From the NCBI GenBank assembly GCA_037045685.1, contig JBAOII010000011.1:248001-312000 (forward strand): 64,000 nt of DNA, written 5' to 3'. The position numbers and the translations under genes were made by a program. The DNA is from Competibacter_A sp037045685 (GTDB taxonomy: Bacteria > Pseudomonadota > Gammaproteobacteria > Competibacterales > Competibacteraceae). The notes under the pieces were generated by a model. That model searched no databases. It was given only the letters and a program-made list of their open reading frames with translations, and had not been told where the DNA came from. Below, in pieces: positions 1 through 10,756 of the stretch; the first letter of the stretch is position 1, and each line of letters starts with the position of its first letter.

Positions 1-1623
<1,623 letters not shown>

Positions 1624-1657
1624 AACTCCTCGATGTCACCATTGGAGCGCCACGCTC

Positions 1658-2503
1658 ATGAATATCGATTTCGCGACCGTTTTGGTGCTGCTGACCGCGC
1701 TGACCGGCGGCATCTGGCTGTTGGACGCCCTGGTGCTGGCCCCGCGCCGCGCCCGCGCCGTGGTTGGAGGCGAGGGAGAAGCGCCGCCGGCGGTCGCGGT
1801 CAAGCTGCCGTGGTACGTGGATTTATCGAAATCGTTTTTCCCGGTCATTTTGGCGGTGCTGATCTTGCGTTCCTTCGTGGTCGAGCCGTTTCGGATTCCG
1901 TCCGAATCGATGGTCCCGACCTTGCTCAAGGGCGATTTTATCCTGGTCAACAAATTCGCTTACGGCTTGCGGCTGCCGGTGCTCAACAATCGATTGGCCG
2001 GCGACGGCAAACCGGGGCGCGGGGATGTCGTGGTGTTTCGATACCCGCCGGAACCCTCGGTGGCCTACATCAAACGGGTGGTCGGCTTGCCCGGCGATCG
2101 GTTGGAATATCGCGGCAACCAGCTTTCCATCAACGGCCAGCCGGTGCCCCTGACCCCACGGGCCGACGATAACGCCGAATCGGGCTATCGGCAGTTCTCC
2201 GAGCAATTGGGCGAAGTCGCGCATCGCGTGCAAATGCTGGCCGGCGGTCGCTGGGGGCTGGCGGGACTCTGGTCCGGCCTCCAGCTGCGCCGGGAACCGG
2301 ACGGCGCGGTCGCCTGGACCTATCAGGTGCCGGCCGGCCATTATTTCGTCATGGGGGACAACCGCGACAACAGCGCCGACAGTCGCTTCTGGGGCGTGTT
2401 GCCCGAGGAAAATCTGATCGGCAAGGCGTTTTTTATTTGGATGAATTTGGATTGCATCACGTTCAACGGCCATTGCGGCCGGATCGGGAACAGCATCGAG
2501 TAA
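1658..2503 (+). CDS. lepB: Signal peptidase I (LepB)
   Basis: Membrane endopeptidase that removes signal peptides from exported preproteins on the periplasmic face of the inner membrane. The 281-residue product has two N-terminal membrane segments (about 5-28 and 58-76). The catalytic serine motif is PSESMVPT with Ser84, and the general-base lysine is Lys139 in YIKRVVGLPGD. Box E, GDNRDNSADSRFWG, lies near residue 230. The ATG at 1658 follows lepA closely, as in many proteobacteria, which suggests cotranscription. Length and motif order fit the E. coli type, which is somewhat longer (324 residues). Confidence 0.97.
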   Translation: MNIDFATVLVLLTALTGGIWLLDALVLAPRRARAVVGGEGEAPPAVAVKLPWYVDLSKSFFPVILAVLILRSFVVEPFRIPSESMVPTLLKGDFILVNKFAYGLRLPVLNNRLAGDGKPGRGDVVVFRYPPEPSVAYIKRVVGLPGDRLEYRGNQLSINGQPVPLTPRADDNAESGYRQFSEQLGEVAHRVQMLAGGRWGLAGLWSGLQLRREPDGAVAWTYQVPAGHYFVMGDNRDNSADSRFWGVLPEENLIGKAFFIWMNLDCITFNGHCGRIGNSIE

Positions 2504-2525
2504 GCGAGAAAAGGGGGATACGGCA

Positions 2526-2921
2526 ATGCGAATAAGACAGTCGAGCGAGCGCGAGCGGAGCGGCCGGCAGCGGGGAATCACCGTGATCGGCATGTTGTTG
2601 ATGATCATCGCGATCGCCTTCGTCGCCCTGATCGCGATGAAGGTGGTGCCGATGTACATCCAGTACTTCTCGATCAAGTCCACCATCGAGAGCATCCGCA
2701 AGGAGCCGCAACTGGCGCAGATGAGCGCGCAGGACATTCAAAACGCGATTCAAAAACGGTTCGACATCGGCTACGTCAACAACATCACGGCCCGCGACCT
2801 GAAAATCCGCAACGAGCGCAACGGGCGGGTCATCGACCTGGTCTACCAGGACGAGCGGGATCTGTTTTACGGCTTGTTCGTCTTGCTCAAGGTGAACGAA
2901 TCGATTCCGCTGGCTCCGTGA
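2526..2921 (+). CDS. DUF4845 family membrane protein
   Basis: Small 131-residue protein of unknown function with a basic N-terminus, a pilin-like hydrophobic segment (about residues 17-42, starting GITVIGMLLMIIAIAFVAL) and a soluble C-terminal domain. DUF4845 proteins are typically encoded between lepB and rnc in gammaproteobacteria, exactly as here. A purine-rich stretch (AAGGGGGA) precedes the ATG. The stop overlaps the rnc start codon (GTGA at 2918-2921), implying translational coupling. The N-terminal segment resembles a type IV pilin stem, but there is no clear prepilin cleavage consensus, so I do not call it a pilin. Confidence 0.85.
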   Translation: MRIRQSSERERSGRQRGITVIGMLLMIIAIAFVALIAMKVVPMYIQYFSIKSTIESIRKEPQLAQMSAQDIQNAIQKRFDIGYVNNITARDLKIRNERNGRVIDLVYQDERDLFYGLFVLLKVNESIPLAP

Positions 2922-3583
2922 GCCCGCCTCTCGCCCGGTTGAGCGCCGGTCTGGGCTATACCTTCCGCCAGCCCGAACTGCTGGAGGAGTCTCTCACCCA
3001 TCGCAGCGCCTCGGCTCGCAACAACGAACGGCTGGAGTTTCTGGGCGATGCCTTGCTGAGCATGATCATCGCCGAATATCTGTTCCAGCACTACCCCAAG
3101 GCCAGCGAGGGCGAACTGAGCCGGCTGCGAGCCAGCTTGGTCAAGGGGGAGACGCTGGCGGAACTGGCGCGCGGCCTGCAGTTGGGAGATTGGCTGCGCC
3201 TCGGACCGGGCGAACTCAAAAGCGGCGGGTTCCGGCGTGAATCCATTTTGTCGGACACCATGGAAGCCATTTTTGGGGCGGTTTATTTGGATGGCGGGTT
3301 GATCCCCTGCCGCGACTTGATCCTGCTTCTGTACCGGGACTGCTTGACGCAACTGGCGAGCGCCGGCGAATTGAAAGACCCCAAAACCCGCTTGCAGGAA
3401 TATTTGCAGGCCCGGCAGCAGGCTTTGCCGGTCTACAACGTGCTGGAAATTCGAGGCGAACCGCACGCGCAGAGCTTCATGGTGGAATGCGTGGCGGCCG
3501 AAGCGCGCACGGTCGCGGCGGGGAGCAGCCGGCGCAAGGCCGAGCAAGAGGCGGCCCGGCAAATGCTGGAGCGAGTCCAATGA
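2918..3583 (+). CDS. rnc: Ribonuclease III
   Basis: Double-strand-specific endoribonuclease acting in rRNA processing and mRNA turnover. The 221-residue product carries the signature ERLEFLGDALL (residues 37-47), with the catalytic Glu and Asp, and a second acidic site near DTMEAIFGAVYLD. A dsRNA-binding domain fills about residues 150-221. Length matches E. coli Rnc (226). The GTG start overlaps the stop of the DUF4845 gene, and the stop overlaps the era start (ATGA at 3580-3583), so the three genes look translationally coupled. Confidence 0.97.
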   Translation: MSPPLARLSAGLGYTFRQPELLEESLTHRSASARNNERLEFLGDALLSMIIAEYLFQHYPKASEGELSRLRASLVKGETLAELARGLQLGDWLRLGPGELKSGGFRRESILSDTMEAIFGAVYLDGGLIPCRDLILLLYRDCLTQLASAGELKDPKTRLQEYLQARQQALPVYNVLEIRGEPHAQSFMVECVAAEARTVAAGSSRRKAEQEAARQMLERVQ

Positions 3584-4491
3584 CCGCCCCGAACCCGGCT
3601 CGCGCCGGCCATGCCGCCCTGCTGGGTCGACCCAACGTCGGCAAGTCCACCCTGCTGAACCGGCTGATCGGCCAAAAGATCAGCATCACCGCCCCGAAGC
3701 CGCAGACCACCCGGCATGTCATCCTCGGCATCCAGACTTTGCCGGACGCCCAGATCGTTTACGTGGACACGCCAGGAATGCACCGCCAGACCCGGCGGGC
3801 GATGAACCGCTACCTGAACCGGGCGGCGGCCAGCGTGCTGAACTACGTGGATGTGGCCGTTTTTCTGATCGAAGCCTTGCGCTGGACCGAGGAAGACGAG
3901 GACGTGTTGGGGCGGCTGGCCGATTTTCGGGGGCCGGTGGTGCTGGCGGTCAACAAGGTGGACCGGGTCGCCGACAAAACCCGGCTGCTGCCGTTCCTGC
4001 GCGAAATCGCCGGCAGGCGGGATTTCGCCGAGGTGGTGCCCGTGGCGGCGCTGAAAGGCGATAACGTGGCGGCGCTGGAACGGGCGATCATCGGTTTGCT
4101 GCCGGTCGGCGACTTTCTGTTTCCCGAGGATCAAGTCACCACCGCCAGCGAGCGGTTTCTGGTGGCGGAACTGATCCGGGAAAAGCTGACCCGGCTGCTG
4201 CGGGAGGAATTGCCGTACGCCCTGACCGTGGAAATCGAGCGGTTCGTCGAAGAGGGGCGGCTGACGCGGATCAACGCGATCGTTTGGGTGGAACGCGAAA
4301 CGCAAAAGGGCATCGTGATCGGCGAGCGCGGCGCGACCCTGCGCGAAGTCGGTCGCCAAGCCCGCGAGGACATGGAACGCCTGCTCGGCCGCAAGGTGTT
4401 TTTGGAGACTTGGGTCAAGGTGCGCGAGGGCTGGTCGGACGACGAGCGAGCCTTGCACAGCCTGGGCTACGTCGATCCCGGAACCGGCTGA
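3580..4491 (+). CDS. era: GTPase Era
   Basis: Essential GTPase that binds the 3' end of 16S rRNA during 30S subunit maturation. The 303-residue product has P-loop GRPNVGKST (16-24), DTPG in the G3 region, NKVD in G4, and a C-terminal KH RNA-binding domain with the GIVIGERGATLREVG core. I chose the ATG at 3580, which overlaps the rnc stop, over an upstream in-frame start that would run well into rnc. The product matches the family's usual 300 residues. Followed by recO, the standard order. Confidence 0.97.
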   Translation: MTAPNPARAGHAALLGRPNVGKSTLLNRLIGQKISITAPKPQTTRHVILGIQTLPDAQIVYVDTPGMHRQTRRAMNRYLNRAAASVLNYVDVAVFLIEALRWTEEDEDVLGRLADFRGPVVLAVNKVDRVADKTRLLPFLREIAGRRDFAEVVPVAALKGDNVAALERAIIGLLPVGDFLFPEDQVTTASERFLVAELIREKLTRLLREELPYALTVEIERFVEEGRLTRINAIVWVERETQKGIVIGERGATLREVGRQAREDMERLLGRKVFLETWVKVREGWSDDERALHSLGYVDPGTG

Positions 4492-4514
4492 AGCGCGCTG
4501 CGGGGGGTTGGTCC

Positions 4515-5231
4515 ATGCGCGTGTCGTTGGAGCCCGCCTTTGTCCTGCACCGCCGCCCATACCTCAATACCAGCCTGCTGCTGGAAGCCTTGGTCCGCGA
4601 ACACGGCCGCCTCGGCTTGGTGGCTCGCGGTGCCGTTTCGCCCCGGTCGCGACTGAAAGGGCTGCTGCAACCGTTCGCGCCGCTGTTGCTGTCCTGGACG
4701 GGCGCCGGCGAACTGGCGACGCTGACTGCGGCTGAGGAGGCAGGGCGGCCCACGCCCCTGCCGCCGAACCGAATGCTGGCCGGACTCTACGCCAACGAGT
4801 TGCTGGTGCGGTTGCTGCCGCGCCAAGATCCCCAGCCCGGATTGTTCGCCGCCTACCAAACCTTGCTGGCCGAACTCGCGGTGGCGCCCGGCGAGGAACC
4901 GCCGTTGCGCCGGTTCGAGAAAAAACTGCTGGAAGATCTGGGCTACGGCCTCACCCTGGATCGCGAAGCCGCCAGCGGGGCGCCGATCATCGCCGGGGAG
5001 CGCTATCGCTATGTCCTCGACCGGGGACCGCTGGCGGCAAGCCAGACCCGGACCGGCGTCCCGATCTCTGGCCGGGGCTTGCTGGCGTTGCGCGACGGTA
5101 TCCCGGACGACCCGGCCGTGCTGAGGGAAATCAAGCGCTTGACCCGCGCCGCCCTGGCCGAGCAATTGCGCGGGCGGGCGCTGAAGACGCGGGAGTTGTA
5201 CCGGATCAGGCGGGAGCCGCAGCCAGAATGA
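4515..5231 (+). CDS. recO: DNA repair protein RecO
   Basis: Recombination mediator that, with RecR, loads RecA onto SSB-coated single-stranded DNA in the RecFOR pathway. The ATG at 4515 gives 238 residues. It begins with the OB-fold domain typical of RecO (MRVSLEPAFVLHRRPYLNTS) followed by a helical domain ending RALKTRELYR. Upstream in-frame codons would overlap era and have no family counterpart. It is the last gene of the lepA-lepB-DUF4845-rnc-era-recO run. pdxJ, which often follows, is absent. Confidence 0.93.
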   Translation: MRVSLEPAFVLHRRPYLNTSLLLEALVREHGRLGLVARGAVSPRSRLKGLLQPFAPLLLSWTGAGELATLTAAEEAGRPTPLPPNRMLAGLYANELLVRLLPRQDPQPGLFAAYQTLLAELAVAPGEEPPLRRFEKKLLEDLGYGLTLDREAASGAPIIAGERYRYVLDRGPLAASQTRTGVPISGRGLLALRDGIPDDPAVLREIKRLTRAALAEQLRGRALKTRELYRIRREPQPE

Positions 5232-5279
5232 CGGAAGGCCGAGACTTCCCCGGCCACGGCATGACGCGGCGGTAGCCCG

Positions 5280-6269
5280 CTACCGGAAGCTTTGCAGAAT
5301 GGTCCGGGTCTCGGCCGCCGCCATGCGCGGCCCCAGGCGGGTGACCAGCTCGGCCGATGCCGTCGAAGCCAAAGCCCCGGCGCGTCGGTGGTCCCAACCC
5401 CGAACCCGGCCGTAGAGGAAAGCCCCGGCGAACATGTCCCCGGCGCCGACCGTGTCCACCGCTTCCACCCTGACCGGATCGATGTCGATCAGCGTTTGCC
5501 CATCCCAAACCAGGGCGCCTTTGGAACCCCGGGTGATCACGAATTCCTTGCTGAGGGTTTTCAGGTAATCGACCGTGCCGCTCAAGTCGGCGGCGCCGGC
5601 CACATCTCTGGCCTCGTCCTCGTTGGCGAATAACAGATCCACGCCGGAACCGATCATTTCCAGCAAGCCCGCCTTGAAATACCGGACCATGTTCGGATCG
5701 GACAGAGAGATGGCGGTCTTGACCCCGGCCGCTTCGGCGAGGCGCTTGGCCGCGATGCAGGCCTGGCGGGCGGTCTCCGAGGTGACCAGATAGCCTTCCA
5801 TGTAGAAGTATTCCGAGTCGAGCAGGGCCTCCTCGACCAGCTCCTTGGCGGACAGTTCACCGCTGATCCCCAGGAAAGTGCAAAGGGTGCGGTCGCTGTC
5901 GGGCGTGACCAGCACCACGCAGCGCCCGGTGTGGCCCGGTTCCTTCTCGGTGTGGTGATTGGTGTCCACGCCGCCGTCGAGCAGATCCTTCATGTAGAAG
6001 TGTCCGAGATCGTCCCCCGCGACCTTGCAGGAGTAAAAGCTGGTCCCGCCGAACTGGCTGACCGCGATCATCGAATTGGCGGCCGATCCGCCCGAGCTGC
6101 GCTGGTGGGGGTGGGCGGCCAGATGAGCCATCATCCGCACCTGGTGATCCTCGTCCACCAAGGTCATCACGCCCTTGTCGATCCACAGCGCTGCCAAGTC
6201 GGCCACCTCGACCTCATACTCCATGTCCACCAGCGCGTTGCCGATCCCGTAAACGTCATATTTCGCCAT
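5280..6269 (-). CDS. PfkB-family adenosine kinase
   Basis: Predicted cytoplasmic kinase of the PfkB/ribokinase superfamily, most likely phosphorylating adenosine to AMP. The 329-residue product opens with YDVYGIGNALVDMEYEV, has the N-terminal di-glycine region SSGGSAANS, and carries the C-terminal PfkB signature DTVGAGDMFAGAF (about 272-284) with the catalytic Asp278 and anion hole. The internal FANEDEA is typical of adenosine-kinase-like members. Substrate is inferred from family resemblance; other nucleoside or sugar substrates are possible. It lies convergent to recO and downstream of the APH-kinase fusion on the same strand. Confidence 0.85.
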   Translation of the reverse strand: MAKYDVYGIGNALVDMEYEVEVADLAALWIDKGVMTLVDEDHQVRMMAHLAAHPHQRSSGGSAANSMIAVSQFGGTSFYSCKVAGDDLGHFYMKDLLDGGVDTNHHTEKEPGHTGRCVVLVTPDSDRTLCTFLGISGELSAKELVEEALLDSEYFYMEGYLVTSETARQACIAAKRLAEAAGVKTAISLSDPNMVRYFKAGLLEMIGSGVDLLFANEDEARDVAGAADLSGTVDYLKTLSKEFVITRGSKGALVWDGQTLIDIDPVRVEAVDTVGAGDMFAGAFLYGRVRGWDHRRAGALASTASAELVTRLGPRMAAAETRTILQSFR

Positions 6270-6393
6270 CGTGCCCCCATCGTCGAGCGGTAAAAAAACG
6301 AATTATACGTGCCCGCCATTCCCGCGACGTGAATTTGATCCGCGATCGGTGCCTGCCCCCTGTTTGCTGCCGATAAGACCCTTTGGGAACAAG

Positions 6394-7990
6394 CTATCGA
6401 GCGACGGAAAAGGCTGGTATCGCAGCGATGATCGCCGCCCGCAGCCGTTCCAGATCGGCGTCGCCAGCAGTTGTGCAGCGGATTCTCGTCGGCCGTCGGC
6501 GGCTCGTCGTGCCGGAGTTGCCGCTCCAGCACCTCGACATCGGCCTCGGCGGCGTCATCGCCGCGCGCCCGCCGGGCCGCGACCCGCGCCCGCAAGGTAT
6601 CGGCCTCGGCGGCGCAGTCGAGCAGGATGAACGGGACACCATGCCGGCCGGCCAACTCGCGGAAGGGCTGCCGGTGCGCGCGCTTCATGAACGTGGCGTC
6701 CACCAGCACCGGGTGGCCGGCGGCGAGCAACTGGTCGGCCAACTCGTGCAGGCGCCGATAAGTGCGGGCGCTGGCGTCGGGCGTGTAGAGTCCCCCGCCG
6801 AAGGAGGAGCCGCTGTCGTCCAGAGGGCCGAGGCCGAACAGCCGCTTGCGTTCCACGTCGGAGCGAATGCGGATCGCGCCGGGGAACAGCTCCAGCAATT
6901 GTCCGGTCCGACGCGATTTGCCGGAACCGGAGACGCCGTGAGTGATCAACAGAAACGGCGTCGGTTCCCGGGTCAGCGCCAGCGCCGAGCGCAGATACGC
7001 AGAGCACCGGTCGCGGGCGGCGGCTCGGTCGGTCGCGGAAGCGCCGCCCTGGCCGCTCTGGATGGCGCTGATCTTGGCGCGCACCATCGCCCGATAGACC
7101 TGGTAGTAGGACAGCAGCGCCGCGCCGGCGAAGTCGCCGCTGTGCTCCAAATACGCGTTCAGCGCTCGCTGGGCGAAGCCGCCGGCGCCGCGAAAGCGCA
7201 GATCCATGGTCAGAAAGGCCAGATCGTTGATGACATCGATCCAGCGGAGATCGTCGTTGAACTCGATACAGTCGAAGATCGTGATTCGCCCGGCGTCGCC
7301 CAGCACCATGTTGCCGAGATGCAGGTCGCCGTGGCATTCGCGAATGAAGCCCCCGGCTTTGCGTTCGACCAGTCTCGACCGTAGCCGCTCGGAAGCCGCC
7401 AGGGTCCATTCTTCCACGATAGCCAAGACCTCGCGGTCGGCCGGATCGGTCAGCAGCGGCCGGGTGTGGGTGAAATCGTCCAGCATCGGTTGGCGCACCC
7501 GTTCCGGCCGGCCGAACGGCGCGGCGGGATCGGCGACGGGAACGGCGCGATGAAAGTCGGCCAAGCGGCGGGCCAGCGCGTCCAGATGGCGGGGTTCCAG
7601 CCGCCCGGCGGCCAGCGCCCGGTCCAGCAACGCGTCCTGGGGAAAGCGGCGCATCCGCACCGCGTATTCGATGGGGTTGCCGCCGCCGCCCAGAACGGGG
7701 TTGGCGGGTTCGCCGCCGATGGGCAGGCAATCGAGATAGAGTTCCGGGGCCAGCCGGCCATTCAACCGCAGTTCTTCCTCGCAATAGTATTTCCGTCGCG
7801 CCAGACTGGTAAAATCCAGAAAACCCAGATCCACGGGCTTCTTGATCTTGTAGGCGTAGTCCCCGGCCAGCAGGACATGGGAAATGTGGGTTTGCAAGTG
7901 CTCGACGGTCGCGACCGGATGCGGATAGCGTCCCGGTTGCAGCAGCGCCGCGATCAAGGCGGTCCGGTCGGGGGAGGGGTTGGGGTGCAC
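6394..7990 (-). CDS. APH-domain / P-loop kinase fusion, frameshifted near its 3' end
   Basis: Two-domain protein of unknown substrate: an aminoglycoside-phosphotransferase-like kinase followed by an AAA-type P-loop kinase. From the GTG at 7990, the APH core has HGDLHLGN (220-227) and the metal-binding IFDCIEF (Asp240). The second half has Walker A GVSGSGKS (352-359) and a DATFMKRAHR segment. Near 6470 the frame breaks: the natural ending (GDADLERLRAAIIAAI, stopping at 6394) sits one frame away, while the unbroken frame runs out of homology into the adenosine kinase gene down to 6167. Removing one base restores a 531-residue protein. Both catalytic domains are upstream of the break. Similar fusions are common in proteobacteria without a firm role. 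Confidence 0.8.
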
Positions 7991-8082
7991 GCGCCGGCTC
8001 CAAAATCATGAAAACCAGGCGGTAGGATAAGGCAGAATGCGCGGGGCACGCCAAGCGGATCGAGAATCGATTGGAACCAAAC

Positions 8083-10578
8083 ATGGCTAAAGGTAAGGCA
8101 TCCGGCAATTCCAAGAAGCGCCCGGCGCGAGCGGTTCGCTCGCTGTTCTCGCTGATATTTTCGTTGGCGTTGGGCGGATTGCTGCTGGTGGCGTTCGGGC
8201 TGGGCATCTACATGCTGTATCTGGACGCGGTCATCCGCGCCGAATTCGATCAAAAGCGCTGGGCCATGCCGGCCAAGGTCTATGCCCGGCCGCTCGAACT
8301 GTTCGAAGGCATGGCCCTCGGCGCCGACGGCTTCGCCCAAGAACTCCGATTGCTGGGCTATCGCGACGTGAATTGCCCGGTCGAACCGACGCCGCCACCG
8401 GCCGAGAGCGGCAAGCGGATCCTCCGGCGCAAGCCGAAACCGCCCCCGCCCGAGGCGTGCGTGCCGCCGCCCGGCGGCGGCGAGACGCCGACCAAGTCGG
8501 GCAGTTACGCGCGCCATGGCGAAACCTTCGAGGTCGTGACGCGCGATTTTACTTTCTGGGATAGCGCGGAACCGGTGCGCAAGGTCCGGTTGGTGTTCGC
8601 CGGCAATATCCTGGTCGATCTGACCAGTCTGGACGGGCAGGAAAAGCCGGGCTTGTTGCGGCTCGATCCCCCTGAAATCGCCGGCATTTATCCGTCGCAC
8701 TACGAGGATCGCATCCTGCTCAAGGGCAAAGATTTGCCGCCGGCCCTGGTGGATACCCTGCTGGCGATCGAGGATCGCTCGTTCTTCGAGCACGCCGGCG
8801 TCAACCCCAAGGGCATTTTTCGCGCGATGGTCGCCAACTTGCGGGCCGGGCGGACCGTGCAAGGTGGTAGCACCCTGACCCAGCAGTTGGTGAAGAGCCT
8901 GTTCCTCAGCAACGAGCGGACCCTCAAGCGCAAGATCAACGAAGCCCTGATGGCGATCCTGATCGATTCGCGTTACGGCAAGGACGAGATTCTCGAAGCG
9001 TATGCCAACGCCATCTATCTCGGCCAGGACGGCAGTCGGGCGATCCACGGTTTTGGCTTGGCCAGCCAGTTTTATTTCGGCGTCCCGCTGGAAGATCTGG
9101 AGTTGCATCAAATCGCCTTGCTGGTCGCGATCGTCAAGGGACCCTCGCAGTACGATCCCCGCAAGCATCCCGACCGGGCGAAGGAACGGCGCAGCCTAGT
9201 GCTGGACGTGATGGTCGAGCAAAACCTGATCAGTGCCGAGGATGCGGCGGTCGCCGACGAAATGCCGCTGGACGTGACGCCCAAGGCCGCCAGCGGCATC
9301 ACCGGCTATCCGGCCTTTTTGGAGTTGGTGCAGCGCCAGTTGCGCCAATACTACAAACCGGAGGATCTGGTGACCGAGGGATTGCGCGTGTTCACCACGC
9401 TCGATCCGCGCGTCCAGGCCACCGCCGAAAATACCCTGGCCAACAGTTTGACGCCGCTGGAAAGGAGTCAGCCCAAGGCCCGGCCGCTGCAGGGCGCGGC
9501 CATCGTGGTCGACACCCAGACGGGCGAGATTCTGGCCATGGTCGGGGATCGCGAGCCGAAGGCGATCGGCTTCAACCGGGCGCTCGACGCCAAGCGACTG
9601 GCCGGTTCGCTGCTCAAGCCGGTGGTTTATCTGACCGCCCTGGAACAGCCCGACCGCTATACCCTGACCACCCTGATCAACGACAGCCCTCTGGTCCACA
9701 CTTCGGGTGGCCGACGCTGGAGCCCGGCCAACTACGACAAGCGCTACCACGGCCGGGTCACCCTGCGCGACGCGCTGGCGCGCTCCTACAACGTTCCCGC
9801 AGTTAGGGTGGGTCTGGATGTGGACGTGATCAACGTGGTGAAGATGCTCCGGCGGCTGGGGCTGGATCGGGATCTGAAGCCGTACCCGTCCTTGCTGTTG
9901 GGCGGCGTGGACATGACGCCGTTCGAGATCACGCAAGTTTATCAGGGGATCGCCAGCGGAGGGTTCCGCATTCCGCTGCGCGCCATCCGCGAAGTCACCA
10001 ACGCCACCGGCCAATCGCTGCAACATTACGCCTTGGACGTGGAAAAGGCGGTCGATCCGGGGCCGGCCTATCTGGTCACCAACGCCATGCAACAGGTGGT
10101 GAAGGCCGGGACCGCTAGCGCGATGAAAAGCAAATTGTCGCCCGATTTGAACATCGCGGGCAAAACCGGCACCACCGACGACTATCGCGATAGCTGGTTC
10201 GCCGGTTTCAGCGGTGATCGGTTGGCCGTGGTCTGGGTGGGGCGCGACGATAACAAGCCCACCGGTCTCAGCGGCGCGAGCGGAGCCTTGCGGGTATGGA
10301 TGGATCTGATGGCGGGCATGAAGCTGGAGCCGCTCGATGCCCCGCCGCCGGCCGGCGTCGAGGAAGTCTGGGTGGATCCCCGCAGCGGGTTGCGGCTCGG
10401 CCAGGGTTGCCGGCGCGGCCAGCAGGTGCCGTTTCTGGCCGGGTCGGAACCGCACGGTTCCGCGTCTTGCAGCCCGCCGGTCCGGCGGGTGGCCAAACCC
10501 GCCGGTGGCGGGGATAAATCCGACGATGGAGGGGGGGATGGCGGGATGAGCGATTTCTTCCAGCGCCTGATGGAATGA
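8083..10578 (+). CDS. mrcB: Penicillin-binding protein 1B (bifunctional transglycosylase/transpeptidase)
   Basis: Inner-membrane class A PBP that polymerises and cross-links peptidoglycan. From the ATG at 8083 (a TTG at 8071 is also possible) the product is 831 residues. It has a basic cytoplasmic N-terminus, a membrane segment about 25-47, and the GT51 transglycosylase with AIEDRSFFEHAG (catalytic Glu near 230) and GGSTLTQQLVK. The transpeptidase has SLLK (Ser509, Lys512), SYN, and KTGTT (Lys694). PBP1b-type features include the PAKVYARPLELFEG stretch before the GT domain. The short insertion at about residues 100-145 is proline-rich. The next gene is a TPR lipoprotein and then yoaA, a conserved trio. 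Confidence 0.95.
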   Translation: MAKGKASGNSKKRPARAVRSLFSLIFSLALGGLLLVAFGLGIYMLYLDAVIRAEFDQKRWAMPAKVYARPLELFEGMALGADGFAQELRLLGYRDVNCPVEPTPPPAESGKRILRRKPKPPPPEACVPPPGGGETPTKSGSYARHGETFEVVTRDFTFWDSAEPVRKVRLVFAGNILVDLTSLDGQEKPGLLRLDPPEIAGIYPSHYEDRILLKGKDLPPALVDTLLAIEDRSFFEHAGVNPKGIFRAMVANLRAGRTVQGGSTLTQQLVKSLFLSNERTLKRKINEALMAILIDSRYGKDEILEAYANAIYLGQDGSRAIHGFGLASQFYFGVPLEDLELHQIALLVAIVKGPSQYDPRKHPDRAKERRSLVLDVMVEQNLISAEDAAVADEMPLDVTPKAASGITGYPAFLELVQRQLRQYYKPEDLVTEGLRVFTTLDPRVQATAENTLANSLTPLERSQPKARPLQGAAIVVDTQTGEILAMVGDREPKAIGFNRALDAKRLAGSLLKPVVYLTALEQPDRYTLTTLINDSPLVHTSGGRRWSPANYDKRYHGRVTLRDALARSYNVPAVRVGLDVDVINVVKMLRRLGLDRDLKPYPSLLLGGVDMTPFEITQVYQGIASGGFRIPLRAIREVTNATGQSLQHYALDVEKAVDPGPAYLVTNAMQQVVKAGTASAMKSKLSPDLNIAGKTGTTDDYRDSWFAGFSGDRLAVVWVGRDDNKPTGLSGASGALRVWMDLMAGMKLEPLDAPPPAGVEEVWVDPRSGLRLGQGCRRGQQVPFLAGSEPHGSASCSPPVRRVAKPAGGGDKSDDGGGDGGMSDFFQRLME

Positions 10579-10756
10579 GGCGACGATCCGGCGGGATTCG
10601 ATCACGCCGTCGGCGGGTGTCTCGGCGGTTCGCCGGTCCGTCAATTCCATGTGGCGGCCAGCAGGGTGAACAGGTAAAGTAACGCTATTATATGACCGAT
10701 TTCGTTATGGTTCGTGGCTATCAGTTGGAGACCTTCGAACCCGTGAGGGGGAAGCG

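Noticed and set aside
3487..3579. Upstream start for Era
   Set aside because: Lies within rnc and is Gly/Arg-rich; ATG 3580 overlapping the rnc stop gives the normal Era N-terminus.
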